From contig NZ_JAFMPS010000001.1 in NCBI RefSeq assembly GCF_020667895.1, positions 536,771 through 600,770 on the forward strand: a DNA stretch of 64,000 nt, read 5' to 3'. Within the stretch, counting starts at the first letter, position 1, and every line of letters starts with the position of its first letter. This document shows, in pieces, positions 1-8,983 of this stretch. A model generated the notes under the pieces. It did no database searches. It had not been told where the DNA came from and worked only from the letters and a program-made list of their open reading frames with translations. The stretch comes from Alcanivorax sp. 1008 (GTDB lineage: Bacteria > Pseudomonadota > Gammaproteobacteria > Pseudomonadales > Alcanivoracaceae). The position numbers and the translations under genes are program-made.

Positions 1-127
1 CCGCCGATGCCAGCAAGGCCAGCAGGGCGCAGACAGCGGACACCGGCCAGCCGTATAGGCGGCCACCGGCGGCGCCGAGCAGGTAAAGCAGGACCGGCAG
101 CAGTAAAACGAGTGTGCTGGATATCAT
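1..127 (-). CDS. N-terminus of a hydrophobic membrane protein, possibly NuoL/DabB-like (partial)
   Basis: Only the first 42 codons lie inside the window; the gene runs off the left edge. Read on the minus strand it opens with ATG (127-125), preceded by ACGGAG at a good ribosome-binding distance. The translation begins MISSTLVLLLPVLLYLLGAA and stays strongly hydrophobic, which fits a first transmembrane helix of a polytopic protein. It is divergent from an NhaR-type LysR gene. From memory such regulators often flank a NuoL-like proton-translocating subunit (the DabB/DUF2309 carbon-uptake pair) or a Na+/H+ antiporter, so either identity is possible. The family cannot be fixed from 42 residues. 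Confidence 0.5.
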   Translation of the reverse strand, partial: MISSTLVLLLPVLLYLLGAAGGRLYGWPVSAVCALLALLASA

Positions 128-233
128 GACTAACTCCGTGATCGGACGGAGCTAGATTAGAGCTCATGGCTATTTTAGTAAAATAGATATAAATTTATGT
201 ATCGTTCTATTAATAAGAACATTGGGTTCTTTT
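128..233. promoter_or_regulatory. Divergent AT-rich promoter/operator region of the LysR-type regulator
   Basis: This is the intergenic region between the divergent membrane gene and the LysR gene. It is far more AT-rich than its surroundings. It holds a perfect palindrome, TATTTTA-G-TAAAATA at 171-185, a second palindrome ATAAATTTAT at 189-198, and an inverted repeat AAGAAC-N5-GTTCTT at 215-231 that abuts the regulator start. LysR regulators usually bind such AT-rich dyads in shared promoters. Which dyad is the operator is inference. Confidence 0.45.
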
Positions 234-1118
234 ATGAGTCGTCTGAATTATCATCATCTGCATTACTTCTGGCGCGTGGCCACCGTGGGCAATCTGACTC
301 GGGTAGCTCAAGAGCTACATGTATCGCAGTCAGCCCTGTCCTCGCAGATACGTCAGCTGGAGGAGTCCATGGGGCAGCCTTTGTTTGACCGTAACGGGCG
401 CAACCTCCGTTTGACGGAGTGGGGCCAGCGCGTGCTGACTTATGCGCAGGACATTTTTAGCAAAGGGGAAGAGCTGGCCTCGTTGGTTCAGCGTGGGACG
501 GCACCAGAGGTTCAGGTCATCCGGGTTGGCGTATTGTCCACGATGTCGCGAAATTTTGTTGATGCTTTTCTGACTCCCCTGTTACCAGACCCGAGCGTGC
601 GTTTGGTGTTGCAGTCACAGGGAATTGCCGAGCTGCTGGACAGCCTCGCCAGCCACACCCTTGATGTGGTGTTGTCGAATATCAACGTCACAGTAAACCC
701 AAAGCGCATATGGCAGAGTCAGGTACTTGCCCGCCAGCCAATCTCGGTGGTCGGGCCGGCAGGTAAAAAGCCGCGTGGCCGCTTCCCCAGAGGCTATGAA
801 AATATGCGCTGGATCTTACCCCGGCCACCTTCCGAAATTCGTGCCGGATTTGATGCGTTCTGCAGCAGTCATCAGTTCGAGCCAGATATTCAGGCGGAGG
901 TAGATGATATGGCCATGCTGCGTCTGCTGGCCCGGGATAGTGGTGCTCTGGCAATTCTGCCGCGTGTAGTAGTGCGCGATGAGATCAGACGTCTGGAGTT
1001 AACCGAATACATGGCGTTGCCTACGGTGACGGAAAACTTTTACGCGATCACTGTGCAACGTAGCTATCAGCCGCCTGCATTGCGGGAGCTGTTAAAGCAG
1101 CGCCAGTCTATCCTGTAG
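234..1118 (+). CDS. nhaR: LysR-family transcriptional regulator, NhaR-like
   Basis: A 294-residue LysR-type regulator. The N-terminal winged helix-turn-helix (about residues 4-62) begins SRLNYHHLHYFWRVATVGNL, which resembles the NYNHLYYFW opening of E. coli NhaR. The HTH core is LTRVAQELHVSQSALSSQIR. The rest is a periplasmic-binding-like effector domain. NhaR activates the nhaA antiporter in enterics. Homologues elsewhere control other ion or proton transporters, and here the divergent gene is a membrane protein. I chose ATG 234. A TTG at 222 would add four residues, but it falls inside an inverted repeat and the family starts near the ATG. Effector and target are not shown by the sequence. 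Confidence 0.8.
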   Translation: MSRLNYHHLHYFWRVATVGNLTRVAQELHVSQSALSSQIRQLEESMGQPLFDRNGRNLRLTEWGQRVLTYAQDIFSKGEELASLVQRGTAPEVQVIRVGVLSTMSRNFVDAFLTPLLPDPSVRLVLQSQGIAELLDSLASHTLDVVLSNINVTVNPKRIWQSQVLARQPISVVGPAGKKPRGRFPRGYENMRWILPRPPSEIRAGFDAFCSSHQFEPDIQAEVDDMAMLRLLARDSGALAILPRVVVRDEIRRLELTEYMALPTVTENFYAITVQRSYQPPALRELLKQRQSIL

Positions 1119-1220
1119 AGGGGCAGGCCCTAAACAATTTCCCCAAGGGTACATCTGAGGGTATCTGAGTGCTCTGGCCCCTGCTAATCTGCGCGCTATC
1201 CTTTACTCCATGAGGTTGCC

Positions 1221-1799
1221 ATGTTGCTGCTAATCATTGGTCTGATTCTGTTTCTCGGCATGCACTCCGCCAACATGCTGGCTCCGGGTTTGCGTGCCGG
1301 CGCCGTTGCCCGCATCGGCGTACTGCCGTGGAAGGGCTTTTACGGGTTAGTGTCCATTGTTGGTTTGGTGCTTATCGTGCTTGGTTATGGCGAAGCACGC
1401 ATGCAACCAACCTGGCTGTGGAGCAGCCCGGTGTGGACTCGTCACCTTGCTGCGCTGCTGATGCTGCCAGTGATGATTCTGCTGGCTGCGACCTATGTTC
1501 CGGGTACACGTATCAAGGCACGCATTGGCCATCCGATGCTGCTTGCCACAAAAGTCTGGGCGTTGGCACACCTTTTCGCCAATGGCGCCGTCCATGAAGT
1601 GGTTTTGTTTGGCAGTTTCCTCATCTGGGCAGTGTTCGGCTTCATCGTTTATCGCAAGCGTGACCGTGCCAGTGGCAAGCATTACCCGGTGGCCGGCATT
1701 GGCCGCGATATTCTTGCCGTAGTTATGGGCGTCGTACTCTGGGCCCTGTTCAGCTTCCATTTGCACCGGATGCTGTTTGGTGTGGGGCCATTTGGTTGA
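1221..1799 (+). CDS. NnrU-family integral membrane protein
   Basis: A 192-residue, very hydrophobic protein with about six predicted helices, for example residues 1-17, 37-57, 74-92, 125-144 and 162-182. The N-terminal pattern LILFLGMHSANMLAP and the GFYGLVSIVGLVLIVLGYG stretch are typical of the NnrU family. NnrU was first linked to nitrite/nitric oxide metabolism, but many members have no denitrification genes nearby and their function is unknown. None lie in this window, so a role in nitric oxide metabolism should not be assumed. The ATG at 1221 has TGAGG upstream. It appears to be a single-gene unit between the LysR regulator and pncC. Confidence 0.8.
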   Translation: MLLLIIGLILFLGMHSANMLAPGLRAGAVARIGVLPWKGFYGLVSIVGLVLIVLGYGEARMQPTWLWSSPVWTRHLAALLMLPVMILLAATYVPGTRIKARIGHPMLLATKVWALAHLFANGAVHEVVLFGSFLIWAVFGFIVYRKRDRASGKHYPVAGIGRDILAVVMGVVLWALFSFHLHRMLFGVGPFG

Positions 1800-1885
1800 G
1801 GGTCTACAACTTTGAGCGTCAGACATCCATCATAGGATGCTCTTAAGATCCAGCTTCGTTATCTCAGTCTTGGCAAGGGAGCTTC

Positions 1886-2374
1886 ATGGAAAACCAGATT
1901 TATGTTCTCGCCGAGCGAGCCGGACGCCTGTTGGCACGCCACAAAATTTTGTTAGTGACTGCCGAATCCTGCACAGGAGGCTGGATCGCTGAAGCGATTA
2001 CCGCCGTGGCAGGCAGTTCTGCCTGGTTTGAACGGGGTTTTGTCAGTTATTCGAATCAGGCCAAGCAGGACATGCTTGGGGTGTCCTCAGATCTGCTCAA
2101 TCGTTGCGGCGCAGTTAGCCAGGAGGTAGTGCTGGAAATGGCCCGTGGCGCCATACAGCGCTCCAAAGGGCATATCTCAGTGGCGGTGTCTGGTATTGCC
2201 GGGCCGGATGGTGGCACGGCGGACAAGCCGGTAGGTACCGTGTGGATAGCTTGGGGGCAAAAGCTGGGTCATGCGGAAGCGGAGTCATTTCTGTTCAGCG
2301 GTGACCGACAGGCAGTGCGGGAGCAGACTGTCGTCCGTGCCCTGCAGGGGCTGATAGCGCGAATGGGCGGATAG
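1886..2374 (+). CDS. pncC: Nicotinamide-nucleotide amidohydrolase PncC (CinA C-terminal family)
   Basis: A 162-residue stand-alone CinA C-terminal domain. PncC deamidates nicotinamide mononucleotide to nicotinate mononucleotide in the pyridine-nucleotide salvage cycle, in the cytosol. Diagnostic motifs are TAESCTGGWIAEAITAVAGSS near residues 24-44 (at most partly quoted here as AESCTGGWIAEAIT), GAVSQEVVLEMA, and VSGIAGPDGGTADKPVGTVW. The N-terminal molybdopterin-binding half of long CinA proteins is absent, as in E. coli YgaD. A GGGAG ribosome-binding site precedes the ATG. It sits directly upstream of recA, the usual gammaproteobacterial position, but recA has its own LexA-controlled promoter in the 120-bp gap. 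Confidence 0.93.
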   Translation: MENQIYVLAERAGRLLARHKILLVTAESCTGGWIAEAITAVAGSSAWFERGFVSYSNQAKQDMLGVSSDLLNRCGAVSQEVVLEMARGAIQRSKGHISVAVSGIAGPDGGTADKPVGTVWIAWGQKLGHAEAESFLFSGDRQAVREQTVVRALQGLIARMGG

Positions 2375-2404
2375 CCCTTGCCATCTTCCTCCGGATTTGG
2401 ATAA

Positions 2405-2445
2405 TACTGTCCATATTGACAGTAGTCATGGCTGTCAGCCATTAT
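2405..2445 (+). promoter_or_regulatory. recA promoter with LexA (SOS) box
   Basis: The sequence TACTGT-N8-ACAGTA (core CTGT at 2407-2410, ACAG at 2419-2422) is a near-perfect LexA box. It overlaps a TTGACA -35 hexamer at 2416-2421. A CATTAT -10 follows at 2440-2445 with an 18-bp spacer. LexA bound here would occlude RNA polymerase, as known for recA in gammaproteobacteria. Confidence 0.9.
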
Positions 2446-2494
2446 TCATCCGCATCATTCATCGGAATACTGCGACCAGCAGAAGGACTCCATC

Positions 2495-3529
2495 ATGGAT
2501 CAGAACAAAGGCAAGGCCCTGACTGCCGCATTGGCACAGATTGAACGTCAGTTCGGCAAGGGCTCGGTCATGCGTATGGGCGACCAGAAGCGTGAGCGCA
2601 TCCCGGCTATCTCCACCGGCTCGCTGGGTCTGGATGTGGCTTTGGGTATTGGCGGTCTGCCCAAGGGCCGGATTGTTGAGATCTATGGCCCGGAGTCTTC
2701 AGGCAAAACCACGCTGACCCTGTCGGTTATTGCTCAGGCTCAGAAGCAGGGCGCCAACTGTGCCTTCGTTGATGCTGAGCATGCACTGGACCCTGACTAT
2801 GCCGAGAAATTGGGCGTAAAACTCGATGATCTGATCGTTTCCCAGCCGGATACGGGCGAGCAGGCGCTGGAAATTACCGACATGCTGGTGCGTTCCGGTG
2901 CGGTTGACGTGATCATTGTCGATTCGGTGGCAGCGTTGGTGCCGAAGGCTGAAATCGAAGGCGAGATGGGCGACTCCCATGTCGGCCTGCAGGCCCGTCT
3001 GATGAGTCAGGCGTTGCGCAAAATCACCGGTTCGGTGAAAAACGCCAATTGTCTGGTCATCTTTATCAACCAGATCCGCATGAAGATCGGCGTCATGTTC
3101 GGTAACCCGGAAACCACAACCGGCGGCAACGCGCTCAAGTTCTATGCTTCGGTGCGTTTGGATATCCGTCGTATCGGTGCGGTTAAGCAGGGCGACGAAG
3201 TCACGGGCAATGAAACCCGGGTCAAGGTGGTCAAGAACAAGGTGGCGCCGCCGTTCCGGCAGGCAGAGTTCCAGATTCTGTACGGCCACGGCATCAATGT
3301 GCTGGGCGAGATCGTCGATATGGGCGTCCAGCTTGGTCTGATTGATAAGTCCGGTGCCTGGTATGCCTATAAAGGCGACAAGATCGGGCAGGGCAAGTCC
3401 AATGCCTGTGATTACCTTAAGGAAAATCAGGCTGTGCGCGATGAAATCGAGACAGCTATTCGGACCCAGTTATTGGCCGTGCCGGTCGCTGCGGGGGCTC
3501 CGGAAGAAGTCGTAGAGGCAGATGACTGA
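2495..3529 (+). CDS. recA: Recombinase RecA
   Basis: A 344-residue RecA, normal length. It forms filaments on single-stranded DNA, drives strand exchange, and acts as co-protease for LexA self-cleavage. The Walker A motif GPESSGKTT is at residues 65-73, Walker B DVIIVD at 138-143, and loop-2 with the [20 protein letters not shown] signature follows. The C-terminus is acidic (EEVVEADD). AAGGA lies upstream of the ATG. The LexA box 70 bp upstream makes it an SOS gene. The stop overlaps the recX start by 8 nt, which implies translational coupling to its modulator. Confidence 0.99.
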   Translation: MDQNKGKALTAALAQIERQFGKGSVMRMGDQKRERIPAISTGSLGLDVALGIGGLPKGRIVEIYGPESSGKTTLTLSVIAQAQKQGANCAFVDAEHALDPDYAEKLGVKLDDLIVSQPDTGEQALEITDMLVRSGAVDVIIVDSVAALVPKAEIEGEMGDSHVGLQARLMSQALRKITGSVKNANCLVIFINQIRMKIGVMFGNPETTTGGNALKFYASVRLDIRRIGAVKQGDEVTGNETRVKVVKNKVAPPFRQAEFQILYGHGINVLGEIVDMGVQLGLIDKSGAWYAYKGDKIGQGKSNACDYLKENQAVRDEIETAIRTQLLAVPVAAGAPEEVVEADD

Positions 3530-3986
3530 GCTTCAGTCTAATCTGCGCCGTGCCGCCCTTGATTGGTTAGGGCGGCGCGATTACTCCCGCACTGAGCTCA
3601 CCCGCAAACTGAAACGCAAGTTCGGCGAGGAGGCTGAGGCCGACTTCGCCGAACTGTTCAGCTGGCTCGAAGAGCACCGTTTTCTCGATGAATCCCGTTA
3701 TCTCGACATACTTATTCGGTCCGCCATAGAGCGGGGCCATGGCCTGTTGCGTTTACGCCAGGACCTCAAGCAGCGCGGCATTACTCCGGCACTGATCGAT
3801 CAGGCTCTCGCTAGCCTGGAGGTCGACTGGTTCGAGCTGGCCCGTAACCTGCGAGCCCGTCGTTTCGGTCTGAAGCCGGTTGCCGATCAGAAGGAAAAAG
3901 CCCGCCAACTCCGCTACCTGCAATACCGGGGGTTCACTGGCGAGCAGTGTTTTTATGCACTTGATGTGGCTGAGGAGGATATCTGA
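3522..3986 (+). CDS. recX: Regulatory protein RecX
   Basis: A 154-residue RecX built from three-helix repeats. It binds RecA filaments and limits their growth. Typical features are the [21 protein letters not shown] opening region (residues about 13-33), the [21 protein letters not shown] segment and the C-terminal [10 protein letters not shown]. The ATG sits inside the last codons of recA (8-nt overlap), so expression is coupled to recA and probably reduced by incomplete read-through. The length is typical. Confidence 0.95.
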   Translation: MTELQSNLRRAALDWLGRRDYSRTELTRKLKRKFGEEAEADFAELFSWLEEHRFLDESRYLDILIRSAIERGHGLLRLRQDLKQRGITPALIDQALASLEVDWFELARNLRARRFGLKPVADQKEKARQLRYLQYRGFTGEQCFYALDVAEEDI

Positions 3987-4073
3987 AGGCCATATGCCTT
4001 TGAACTGGCAGGCAAAACCCCCGGGCAGGTATACTCTCGCCTCTAAATTCGCCAGCCCGGACCCCCTGATCCC

Positions 4074-6701
4074 ATGAAAAGTGCTGACATCCGCCAGGCC
4101 TTTCTCGACTACTTCGCCAAACACGGTCACACCGTCGTTGCCAGCAGCTCGCTGGTTCCCCATGACGACCCGACCCTGCTGTTCACCAATGCTGGCATGA
4201 ATCAGTTCAAGGATCTTTTCCTTGGTCGTGACAAGCGTGACTATGTCCGCGCAGCCAGCAGCCAGCGCTGTGTCCGCGCGGGTGGCAAGCATAACGATCT
4301 GGAGAATGTTGGCTATACCGCCCGCCACCACACCTTTTTCGAGATGCTGGGCAACTTTAGTTTTGGCGACTACTTTAAGCAGGATGCTATTCGCTTCGCC
4401 TGGGAGTTTCTTACCGCGCCTGAGTGGATGAATATCCCAAAAGAGAAGCTCATGGTTACCGTTTACGCCAGTGATGACGAAGCCTTCAACATTTGGGCTA
4501 ACGACATGGGGGTACCGCACGAACGTATTGTGCGTATCGGTGACAACAAAGGTGCGCCCTATGCGTCAGACAATTTCTGGACCATGGGTGACACAGGCCC
4601 CTGTGGTCCATGCACGGAAATTTTCTACGACCACGGTGAGGAAATCTGGGGTGGCCCGCCGGGCTCGCCAGAGGAAGATGGCGACCGCTTTATCGAAATC
4701 TGGAATCTGGTGTTTATGCAGTTTGATCGCCAGCCCGATGGTGAGATGAATCCGTTGCCCAAGCCCAGTGTGGATACCGGTATGGGCCTTGAGCGGATTG
4801 CTGCGGTAATGCAGCACGTTCATTCCAATTATGAAATTGATCTTTTTCAGGCGCTTCTCAAAGCGGCTGCACAGGCTACTGGTTGTAAGGATATGGAGGA
4901 AAAATCCTTACGCGTTATTGCTGACCATATCCGTTCCGCCTGCTTCCTGATTTGCGATGGTGTGATCCCGTCCAATGAAGGTCGCGGCTATGTGCTGCGT
5001 CGCATTATTCGTCGTGCTTTGCGTCACGGACATAAACTCGGTCAGGACAAACCGTTCTTTTACACGTTGAGTAAAGCTCTCGTGGCTGAGATGGGGAAGG
5101 CTTACCCCGAGTTGGCAGATGCGCAGGCGCGTATTGAAAAAGCATTGCTCGCGGAAGAAGAGCAGTTCGCACGGACACTGGCGGAAGGTATGAAAGTTTT
5201 TGAGGCTGCGGTGGCTAATCTATCCGGTAAAGTGATTCCCGGTGATGTGGTCTTTGCGCTTTACGATACCCATGGTTTTCCGGTGGACTTGACTAACGAT
5301 GTTGCCCGGGAGCGTGGTCTGACTTTGGATATGCAAGGGTTCGAAGCTTGCATGGAGCAGCAGCGTAGCCGCTCTCGTGGGGCAGATGCATTTGCCAATA
5401 CCTACAATGATCGTCTGCAAGTTGAAGCGGTCAGTGATTTCTCTGGTTACGATCGTCTTGCTGATATGGCAGAAGTTGTTGCCTTGTACCGTAATGGTGA
5501 GGCAGTGCAGGCATTGAGTGCCGGGGAAGATGGTATGGTAGTGCTGGCCAAGACTCCTTTTTATGCGGAGTCCGGTGGTCAGGTTGGTGATACCGGTGTG
5601 CTCACCAATGATGGCAGTCGATTTGTTGTTGCCGACACCCGCAAGCGCCAGCAGGCCCATTTGCATATTGGCGTTGTTGAGCAGGGAGTTATCAAGCTAG
5701 GCGATCGTCTGGCAGCACATGTGGATGAGCAGCGTCGCCATGCCATCATGCGTAACCACTCGGCAACTCACCTGATGCATGCAGCACTACGTCAGGTGCT
5801 CGGTGAGCATGTAAGCCAGAAAGGTTCGCTGGTCAATGCTGATTATCTGCGTTTCGATTTTTCCCACGGTGCGGCAGTAACTACCGGGCAGATTGCCGAA
5901 ATCGAAATGATTGTTAATCGGCAGATTCTTGCGAATGCCGCTGTTGCGACGGATTTAATGGATATTGACTCTGCCCGCAAGGCCGGGGCTATGGCCCTGT
6001 TCGGTGAGAAATATGATGATCAGGTGCGCGTGCTGACAATGGGGGCAAATGGTTTCTCCAAAGAATTGTGTGGCGGCACTCACGTGGCACGTACTGGAGA
6101 TATCGGTTTGTTTCGCATTATTTCCGAAGGCGCCAGCAGTGCTGGTGTGCGACGTATCGAGGCGGTGGCTGGTGAGCGTGCGCTGGCGGAAGTGCAGCGT
6201 CTGTCACAATTGGTCAGCGACAGTGCGGCCTTGCTGAAAGCAGCTCCTGACCAATTGCCGCAGCGTCTTGAGCAGTTAGTTGGCCGTAGTCGTGAGCTGG
6301 AGAAGGAAGTCGATCGTCTCAAGCAGAAGCTTGCCTCTGGTACAGGTAATGACCTCAGCGCTCAGGTGCAACAGGTCAATGGTGTGAAGGTGCTGGCCGC
6401 CCAACTGGATGGCGCGGACGGCAAAACCCTGCGAACCGCCATGGATAAGCTCAAGGATAAGCTGGGCTCGGCAGTAATCCTGCTGGCCGCACCGGAAGGA
6501 GACAAGATCAGTATTGTCGCTGGTGTCACCAAGGATTTGACGGACCGCTTTAATGCCGGGGAGCTGGTTCGGCATGTCTCTGAGCAGCTAGGCGGTAAAG
6601 GTGGTGGCCGGGCAGATATGGCGCAGGGTGGTGGCACGGATCTGGCCGCCTTGCCCAAGGCGCTGGAGGATATTCCTGGTTGGATTGCCTCCAAGTCGTA
6701 G
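4074..6701 (+). CDS. alaS: Alanine--tRNA ligase
   Basis: An 875-residue class II alanyl-tRNA synthetase, the usual bacterial length. The order is aminoacylation core (residues 1 to about 250, with [20 protein letters not shown] and [10 protein letters not shown]), tRNA-recognition region, editing domain with the zinc motif HxxxH (HSATH) and later CGGTH, then a C-terminal coiled coil plus C-Ala domain ending in the [14 protein letters not shown] region. It charges tRNA-Ala and edits Ser and Gly mischarging. A TATACT hexamer at 4030-4035 is a possible -10. The Shine-Dalgarno sequence is poor. Position between recX and lysC is conserved in gammaproteobacteria. Confidence 0.99.
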   Translation: MKSADIRQAFLDYFAKHGHTVVASSSLVPHDDPTLLFTNAGMNQFKDLFLGRDKRDYVRAASSQRCVRAGGKHNDLENVGYTARHHTFFEMLGNFSFGDYFKQDAIRFAWEFLTAPEWMNIPKEKLMVTVYASDDEAFNIWANDMGVPHERIVRIGDNKGAPYASDNFWTMGDTGPCGPCTEIFYDHGEEIWGGPPGSPEEDGDRFIEIWNLVFMQFDRQPDGEMNPLPKPSVDTGMGLERIAAVMQHVHSNYEIDLFQALLKAAAQATGCKDMEEKSLRVIADHIRSACFLICDGVIPSNEGRGYVLRRIIRRALRHGHKLGQDKPFFYTLSKALVAEMGKAYPELADAQARIEKALLAEEEQFARTLAEGMKVFEAAVANLSGKVIPGDVVFALYDTHGFPVDLTNDVARERGLTLDMQGFEACMEQQRSRSRGADAFANTYNDRLQVEAVSDFSGYDRLADMAEVVALYRNGEAVQALSAGEDGMVVLAKTPFYAESGGQVGDTGVLTNDGSRFVVADTRKRQQAHLHIGVVEQGVIKLGDRLAAHVDEQRRHAIMRNHSATHLMHAALRQVLGEHVSQKGSLVNADYLRFDFSHGAAVTTGQIAEIEMIVNRQILANAAVATDLMDIDSARKAGAMALFGEKYDDQVRVLTMGANGFSKELCGGTHVARTGDIGLFRIISEGASSAGVRRIEAVAGERALAEVQRLSQLVSDSAALLKAAPDQLPQRLEQLVGRSRELEKEVDRLKQKLASGTGNDLSAQVQQVNGVKVLAAQLDGADGKTLRTAMDKLKDKLGSAVILLAAPEGDKISIVAGVTKDLTDRFNAGELVRHVSEQLGGKGGGRADMAQGGGTDLAALPKALEDIPGWIASKS

Positions 6702-6716
6702 TTGTAGCTCCTACAA
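6702..6716. repeat. Short hairpin related to the GTAGGAGC repeat family
   Basis: The 15 nt after the alaS stop form TTGTAG-CTC-CTACAA, a perfect 6-bp hairpin with a 3-nt loop. It resembles a shrunken copy of the GTAGGAGC hairpins found at 29.6, 46.9 and 49.6 kb. No T-run follows, so it is not a clear terminator. Confidence 0.4.
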
Positions 6717-6774
6717 ACGGGGTGCAACTGATGGTAGAGTGGCGCCGCATTTTTCTGACCCCAAGTGGAACCTT

Positions 6775-8001
6775 ATGGCGCTGATAGTTCAGAAATACGG
6801 CGGCACCTCGGTCGGTACCGTCGAACGTATTCAGGCAGTGGCCGAAAAAATCAAACGGTTCGTCGACGATGGCAACCAGATCGTTGTAGTTGTGTCTGCC
6901 ATGAGCGGCGAAACCAACCGTCTGATCGGTATGGCGAAGCAGATTCATGATGAGCCCACTCCTCGTGAGATGGATGTGCTGGTGTCTACCGGTGAGCAGG
7001 TGACCATTGCCCTGTTATCCATGGCACTGCACAAGCTTGGTCTGGGCGCGCGCAGCTATACCGGCTCACAGGTCTCGATCACCACAGATAGCTCCTTTAT
7101 GAAGGCGCGTATTGAGCATATTGACGACAAGTCCATGCGTGCTGATTTGAGTCAGGGCAGGGTGGTTGTGGTAGCGGGTTTCCAGGGTGTGGACCCGCAC
7201 GGCAATATCACCACGCTGGGCCGTGGTGGCTCAGATACTACGGCCGTGGCTCTTGCCGCAGCGCTGAATGCCGACGAATGTCAGATCTATACCGATGTGG
7301 ATGGTGTCTACACCACTGACCCGCGGGTGGTGGATAGTGCCCGTCGTCTTGACCGCATTACTTTCGAAGAAATGCTCGAGATGGCCAGCCAGGGCTCAAA
7401 AGTCCTGCAAATCCGCTCGGTAGAATTTGCTGGTAAGTACAATGTACCGCTGCGCGTGCTGCACAGTTTTCAGGAGGGTCCAGGGACCCTGATCACCGTC
7501 GACGAAGAGGTTGATATGGAGAAGCCGGTTATTTCCGGAATCGCGTTTACCCGTGACGAGGCCAAACTGACCCTGCGTGGCGTGCCCGATACCCCGGGAA
7601 TTGCGTACAAGATCCTCGGCCCCATTGGTGATGCCAATATTGAGATCGACATGATCGTCCAGAATATCGGGGCGGATGGTGCTACTGACTTTACCTTCAC
7701 GGTGCACCGCAACGATATGGTGCGGGCCAAGAAGATTCTTGAGCAAGTTGCCGCAGAGCTGGACGCTCGTGAGGTGCTGGCGGACGACAAGATTGCCAAG
7801 GTTGCATTGGTTGGTGTTGGTATGCGTTCCCATGCGGGCGTGGCCAGCCGTATGTTCCAGACGCTGGCGGCAGAAGGGGTCAACATCGAAATGATCTCCA
7901 CTTCTGAGATTAAGGTCTCCGTGGTGATTGCCGAGAAGTATCTGGAATTGGCAGTGCGCGCACTGCACTCGGCATTCGAGTTGGATAAGCCGTCGGTCTG
8001 A
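6775..8001 (+). CDS. lysC: Aspartate kinase
   Basis: A 408-residue monofunctional aspartokinase. It phosphorylates L-aspartate, the first step to lysine, threonine, methionine and diaminopimelate. The amino-acid kinase domain opens MALIVQKYGGTSVG and contains VVVVSAMSGETNRLI and GRGGSDTTAVALAAAL. Two C-terminal ACT domains (about residues 270-400) bear feedback control. The ATG at 6775 aligns with the family start; an in-frame extension upstream into alaS is not credible. No internal homoserine dehydrogenase is fused. It lies 73 nt downstream of alaS and upstream of csrA, as in Pseudomonas. Confidence 0.97.
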   Translation: MALIVQKYGGTSVGTVERIQAVAEKIKRFVDDGNQIVVVVSAMSGETNRLIGMAKQIHDEPTPREMDVLVSTGEQVTIALLSMALHKLGLGARSYTGSQVSITTDSSFMKARIEHIDDKSMRADLSQGRVVVVAGFQGVDPHGNITTLGRGGSDTTAVALAAALNADECQIYTDVDGVYTTDPRVVDSARRLDRITFEEMLEMASQGSKVLQIRSVEFAGKYNVPLRVLHSFQEGPGTLITVDEEVDMEKPVISGIAFTRDEAKLTLRGVPDTPGIAYKILGPIGDANIEIDMIVQNIGADGATDFTFTVHRNDMVRAKKILEQVAAELDAREVLADDKIAKVALVGVGMRSHAGVASRMFQTLAAEGVNIEMISTSEIKVSVVIAEKYLELAVRALHSAFELDKPSV

Positions 8002-8151
8002 CGTTCCGCAGACACTACGAACAAATTCTGCCATAATCCGGGGCCCCATTTGCTCGGGCGGGTTGTTGTCCCGTACCAAGGATTCACGGAGAACCGGGCC
8101 TTGCAGGTGGGGTTTGCGCTCGATTGACTACGGACCCCGGAGGGACCAACC
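8002..8151 (+). promoter_or_regulatory. csrA leader with promoter and GGA (CsrA-binding) motifs
   Basis: A CATAAT -10 at 8032-8037 pairs with CAGACA at 8009-8014 over a 17-bp spacer. The leader downstream has five GGA triplets, at 8080-8082, 8088-8090, 8132-8134, 8139-8141 and 8143-8145. Two are in ACGGA contexts and the last two overlap the ribosome-binding site GGAGGGA. CsrA binds GGA motifs, so autorepression as in E. coli is plausible. It has not been shown here. Confidence 0.55.
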
Positions 8152-8340
8152 ATGCTGATTCTGACCCGCCGTGTTGGCGAAACCCTGATGGTCGGTGATG
8201 AAGTTACCGTCACCGTATTGGGAGTAAAAGGTAACCAGGTACGCTTGGGAGTTAACGCGCCCAAGGAAGTCGCGGTGCACCGCGAAGAGATTTATCTGCG
8301 TATTCAGAACGAAAAAGCAGCAGATGGTGATCAGAGCTGA
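8152..8340 (+). CDS. csrA: Carbon storage regulator CsrA/RsmA
   Basis: A 62-residue RNA-binding homodimer. It blocks or stabilises mRNAs by binding GGA motifs in 5' leaders and so controls carbon flux, motility and biofilm. The sequence starts [20 protein letters not shown], and the RNA-contacting residues are present (L4, R6-R7 and the VAVHREEIY strand near residues 40-49). The C-terminal tail is short. The GGAGGGA ribosome-binding site contains CsrA targets. It is flanked upstream by lysC and downstream by a terminator and tRNA-Ser, the classical Pseudomonas/Alcanivorax arrangement. Confidence 0.98.
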   Translation: MLILTRRVGETLMVGDEVTVTVLGVKGNQVRLGVNAPKEVAVHREEIYLRIQNEKAADGDQS

Positions 8341-8380
8341 TATCAACGCTGGGAATTTTTTTTCCAGATGGTATTATGCC

Positions 8381-8409
8381 GGCGGCAGCTTAGGCTGCCG
8401 CCTTTTCTT
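8381..8409 (+). terminator. Intrinsic terminator of csrA
   Basis: The hairpin GGCGGCAGC-TTAG-GCTGCCGCC (8381-8402) is followed by TTTTCTT. It lies 40 nt after the csrA stop and before tRNA-Ser. Confidence 0.9.
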
Positions 8410-8452
8410 AAAGCGAATTGTCAGGATCTTTAAGGAAAGTAAGCAAGTTTCC

Positions 8453-8543
8453 GGTGAGATGGCCGAGTGGCTGAAGGCGCTCCCCTGCTAAGGGAGTATA
8501 CGTTAATAGCGTATCGAGGGTTCGAATCCCTCTCTCACCGCCA
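8453..8543 (+). tRNA. tRNA-Ser (anticodon GCU)
   Basis: A 91-nt class II tRNA with encoded CCA. The acceptor strands GGTGAGA and TCTCACC pair. The anticodon stem CTCCC/GGGAG encloses CTGCTAA, giving anticodon GCT at 8487-8489 (AGC/AGU codons). A long variable arm lies at 8497-8517. The T-arm contains GGTTCGAATCC. Position after csrA is conserved. Confidence 0.98.
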
Positions 8544-8548
8544 GACAT

Positions 8549-8579
8549 AAAAAAAGCCTCGCAATGCGGGGCTTTTTTT
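8549..8579 (+). terminator. Terminator after tRNA-Ser (part of a 33-bp inverted repeat)
   Basis: Seven A, GCCTCGC, loop AAT, GCGGGGC and seven T form a strong intrinsic terminator that works on both strands. The symmetry continues outward to 8530 and 8598, so the left arm includes the last 14 nt of the tRNA. This wider symmetry is reported as a finding. Confidence 0.9.
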
Positions 8580-8693
8580 ATGTCTGGCGGTGAGAGGGAG
8601 TGGCTCTTGTTTGGCCAGCAGATCGATAAAAGGCATTGCAAATCATTCCCATTACCATCATCATTCCCCTGTCACCAAGCCGGGGAACTTCCC

Positions 8694-8924
8694 ATGTTTG
8701 TTTGCCTGTGCAGCGGAATTACCGATCACCAGATACGCGCCGCGGCTGCGTCCGGCTGCGATACCCTGAAGGAGCTGCGCGACCAGCTCGCGGTCGGGGC
8801 CCAGTGTGGCAGATGCTTGGTCCATGCGGCTGCGGTGCTGCGTGAGCAGCGATCTGTCAGCCACACACCGGCAACACGAGCCGTACTTGCAGGTCCGGTT
8901 CATTACTGGCCGCAACCGGCCTGA
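8694..8924 (+). CDS. bfd: Bacterioferritin-associated ferredoxin Bfd
   Basis: A 76-residue [2Fe-2S] protein. It donates electrons to bacterioferritin haem to release stored iron. The cluster ligands are C4, C6, C38 and C41 (FVCLCSG and GAQCGRC). The ATG at 8694, with GGGGAA upstream, is chosen because the family begins MFVCLC. Longer upstream reading frames run through the tRNA-Ser terminator. A 19-nt stretch at 8638-8656 matches the Fur consensus at 12 positions and could confer iron repression; this is weak. bfr follows 59 nt downstream, probably in the same unit. Confidence 0.92.
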   Translation: MFVCLCSGITDHQIRAAAASGCDTLKELRDQLAVGAQCGRCLVHAAAVLREQRSVSHTPATRAVLAGPVHYWPQPA

Positions 8925-8983
8925 ATTGAACCTCCACCAGCTACCCGACACAATGCACTCTGGATTATTCAGGGAGACAGCCC

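Noticed and set aside
4000..4035. TTGAAC and TATACT as an alaS promoter
   Set aside because: The spacer is 24 bp, too long for the pair. Only the TATACT hexamer is kept as a possible -10.
8408..8641. Minus-strand 77-codon open frame through tRNA-Ser (GGERGIRTLDTLLTY...)
   Set aside because: It is the antisense of tRNA-Ser and its terminator, a well-known false protein in annotations.
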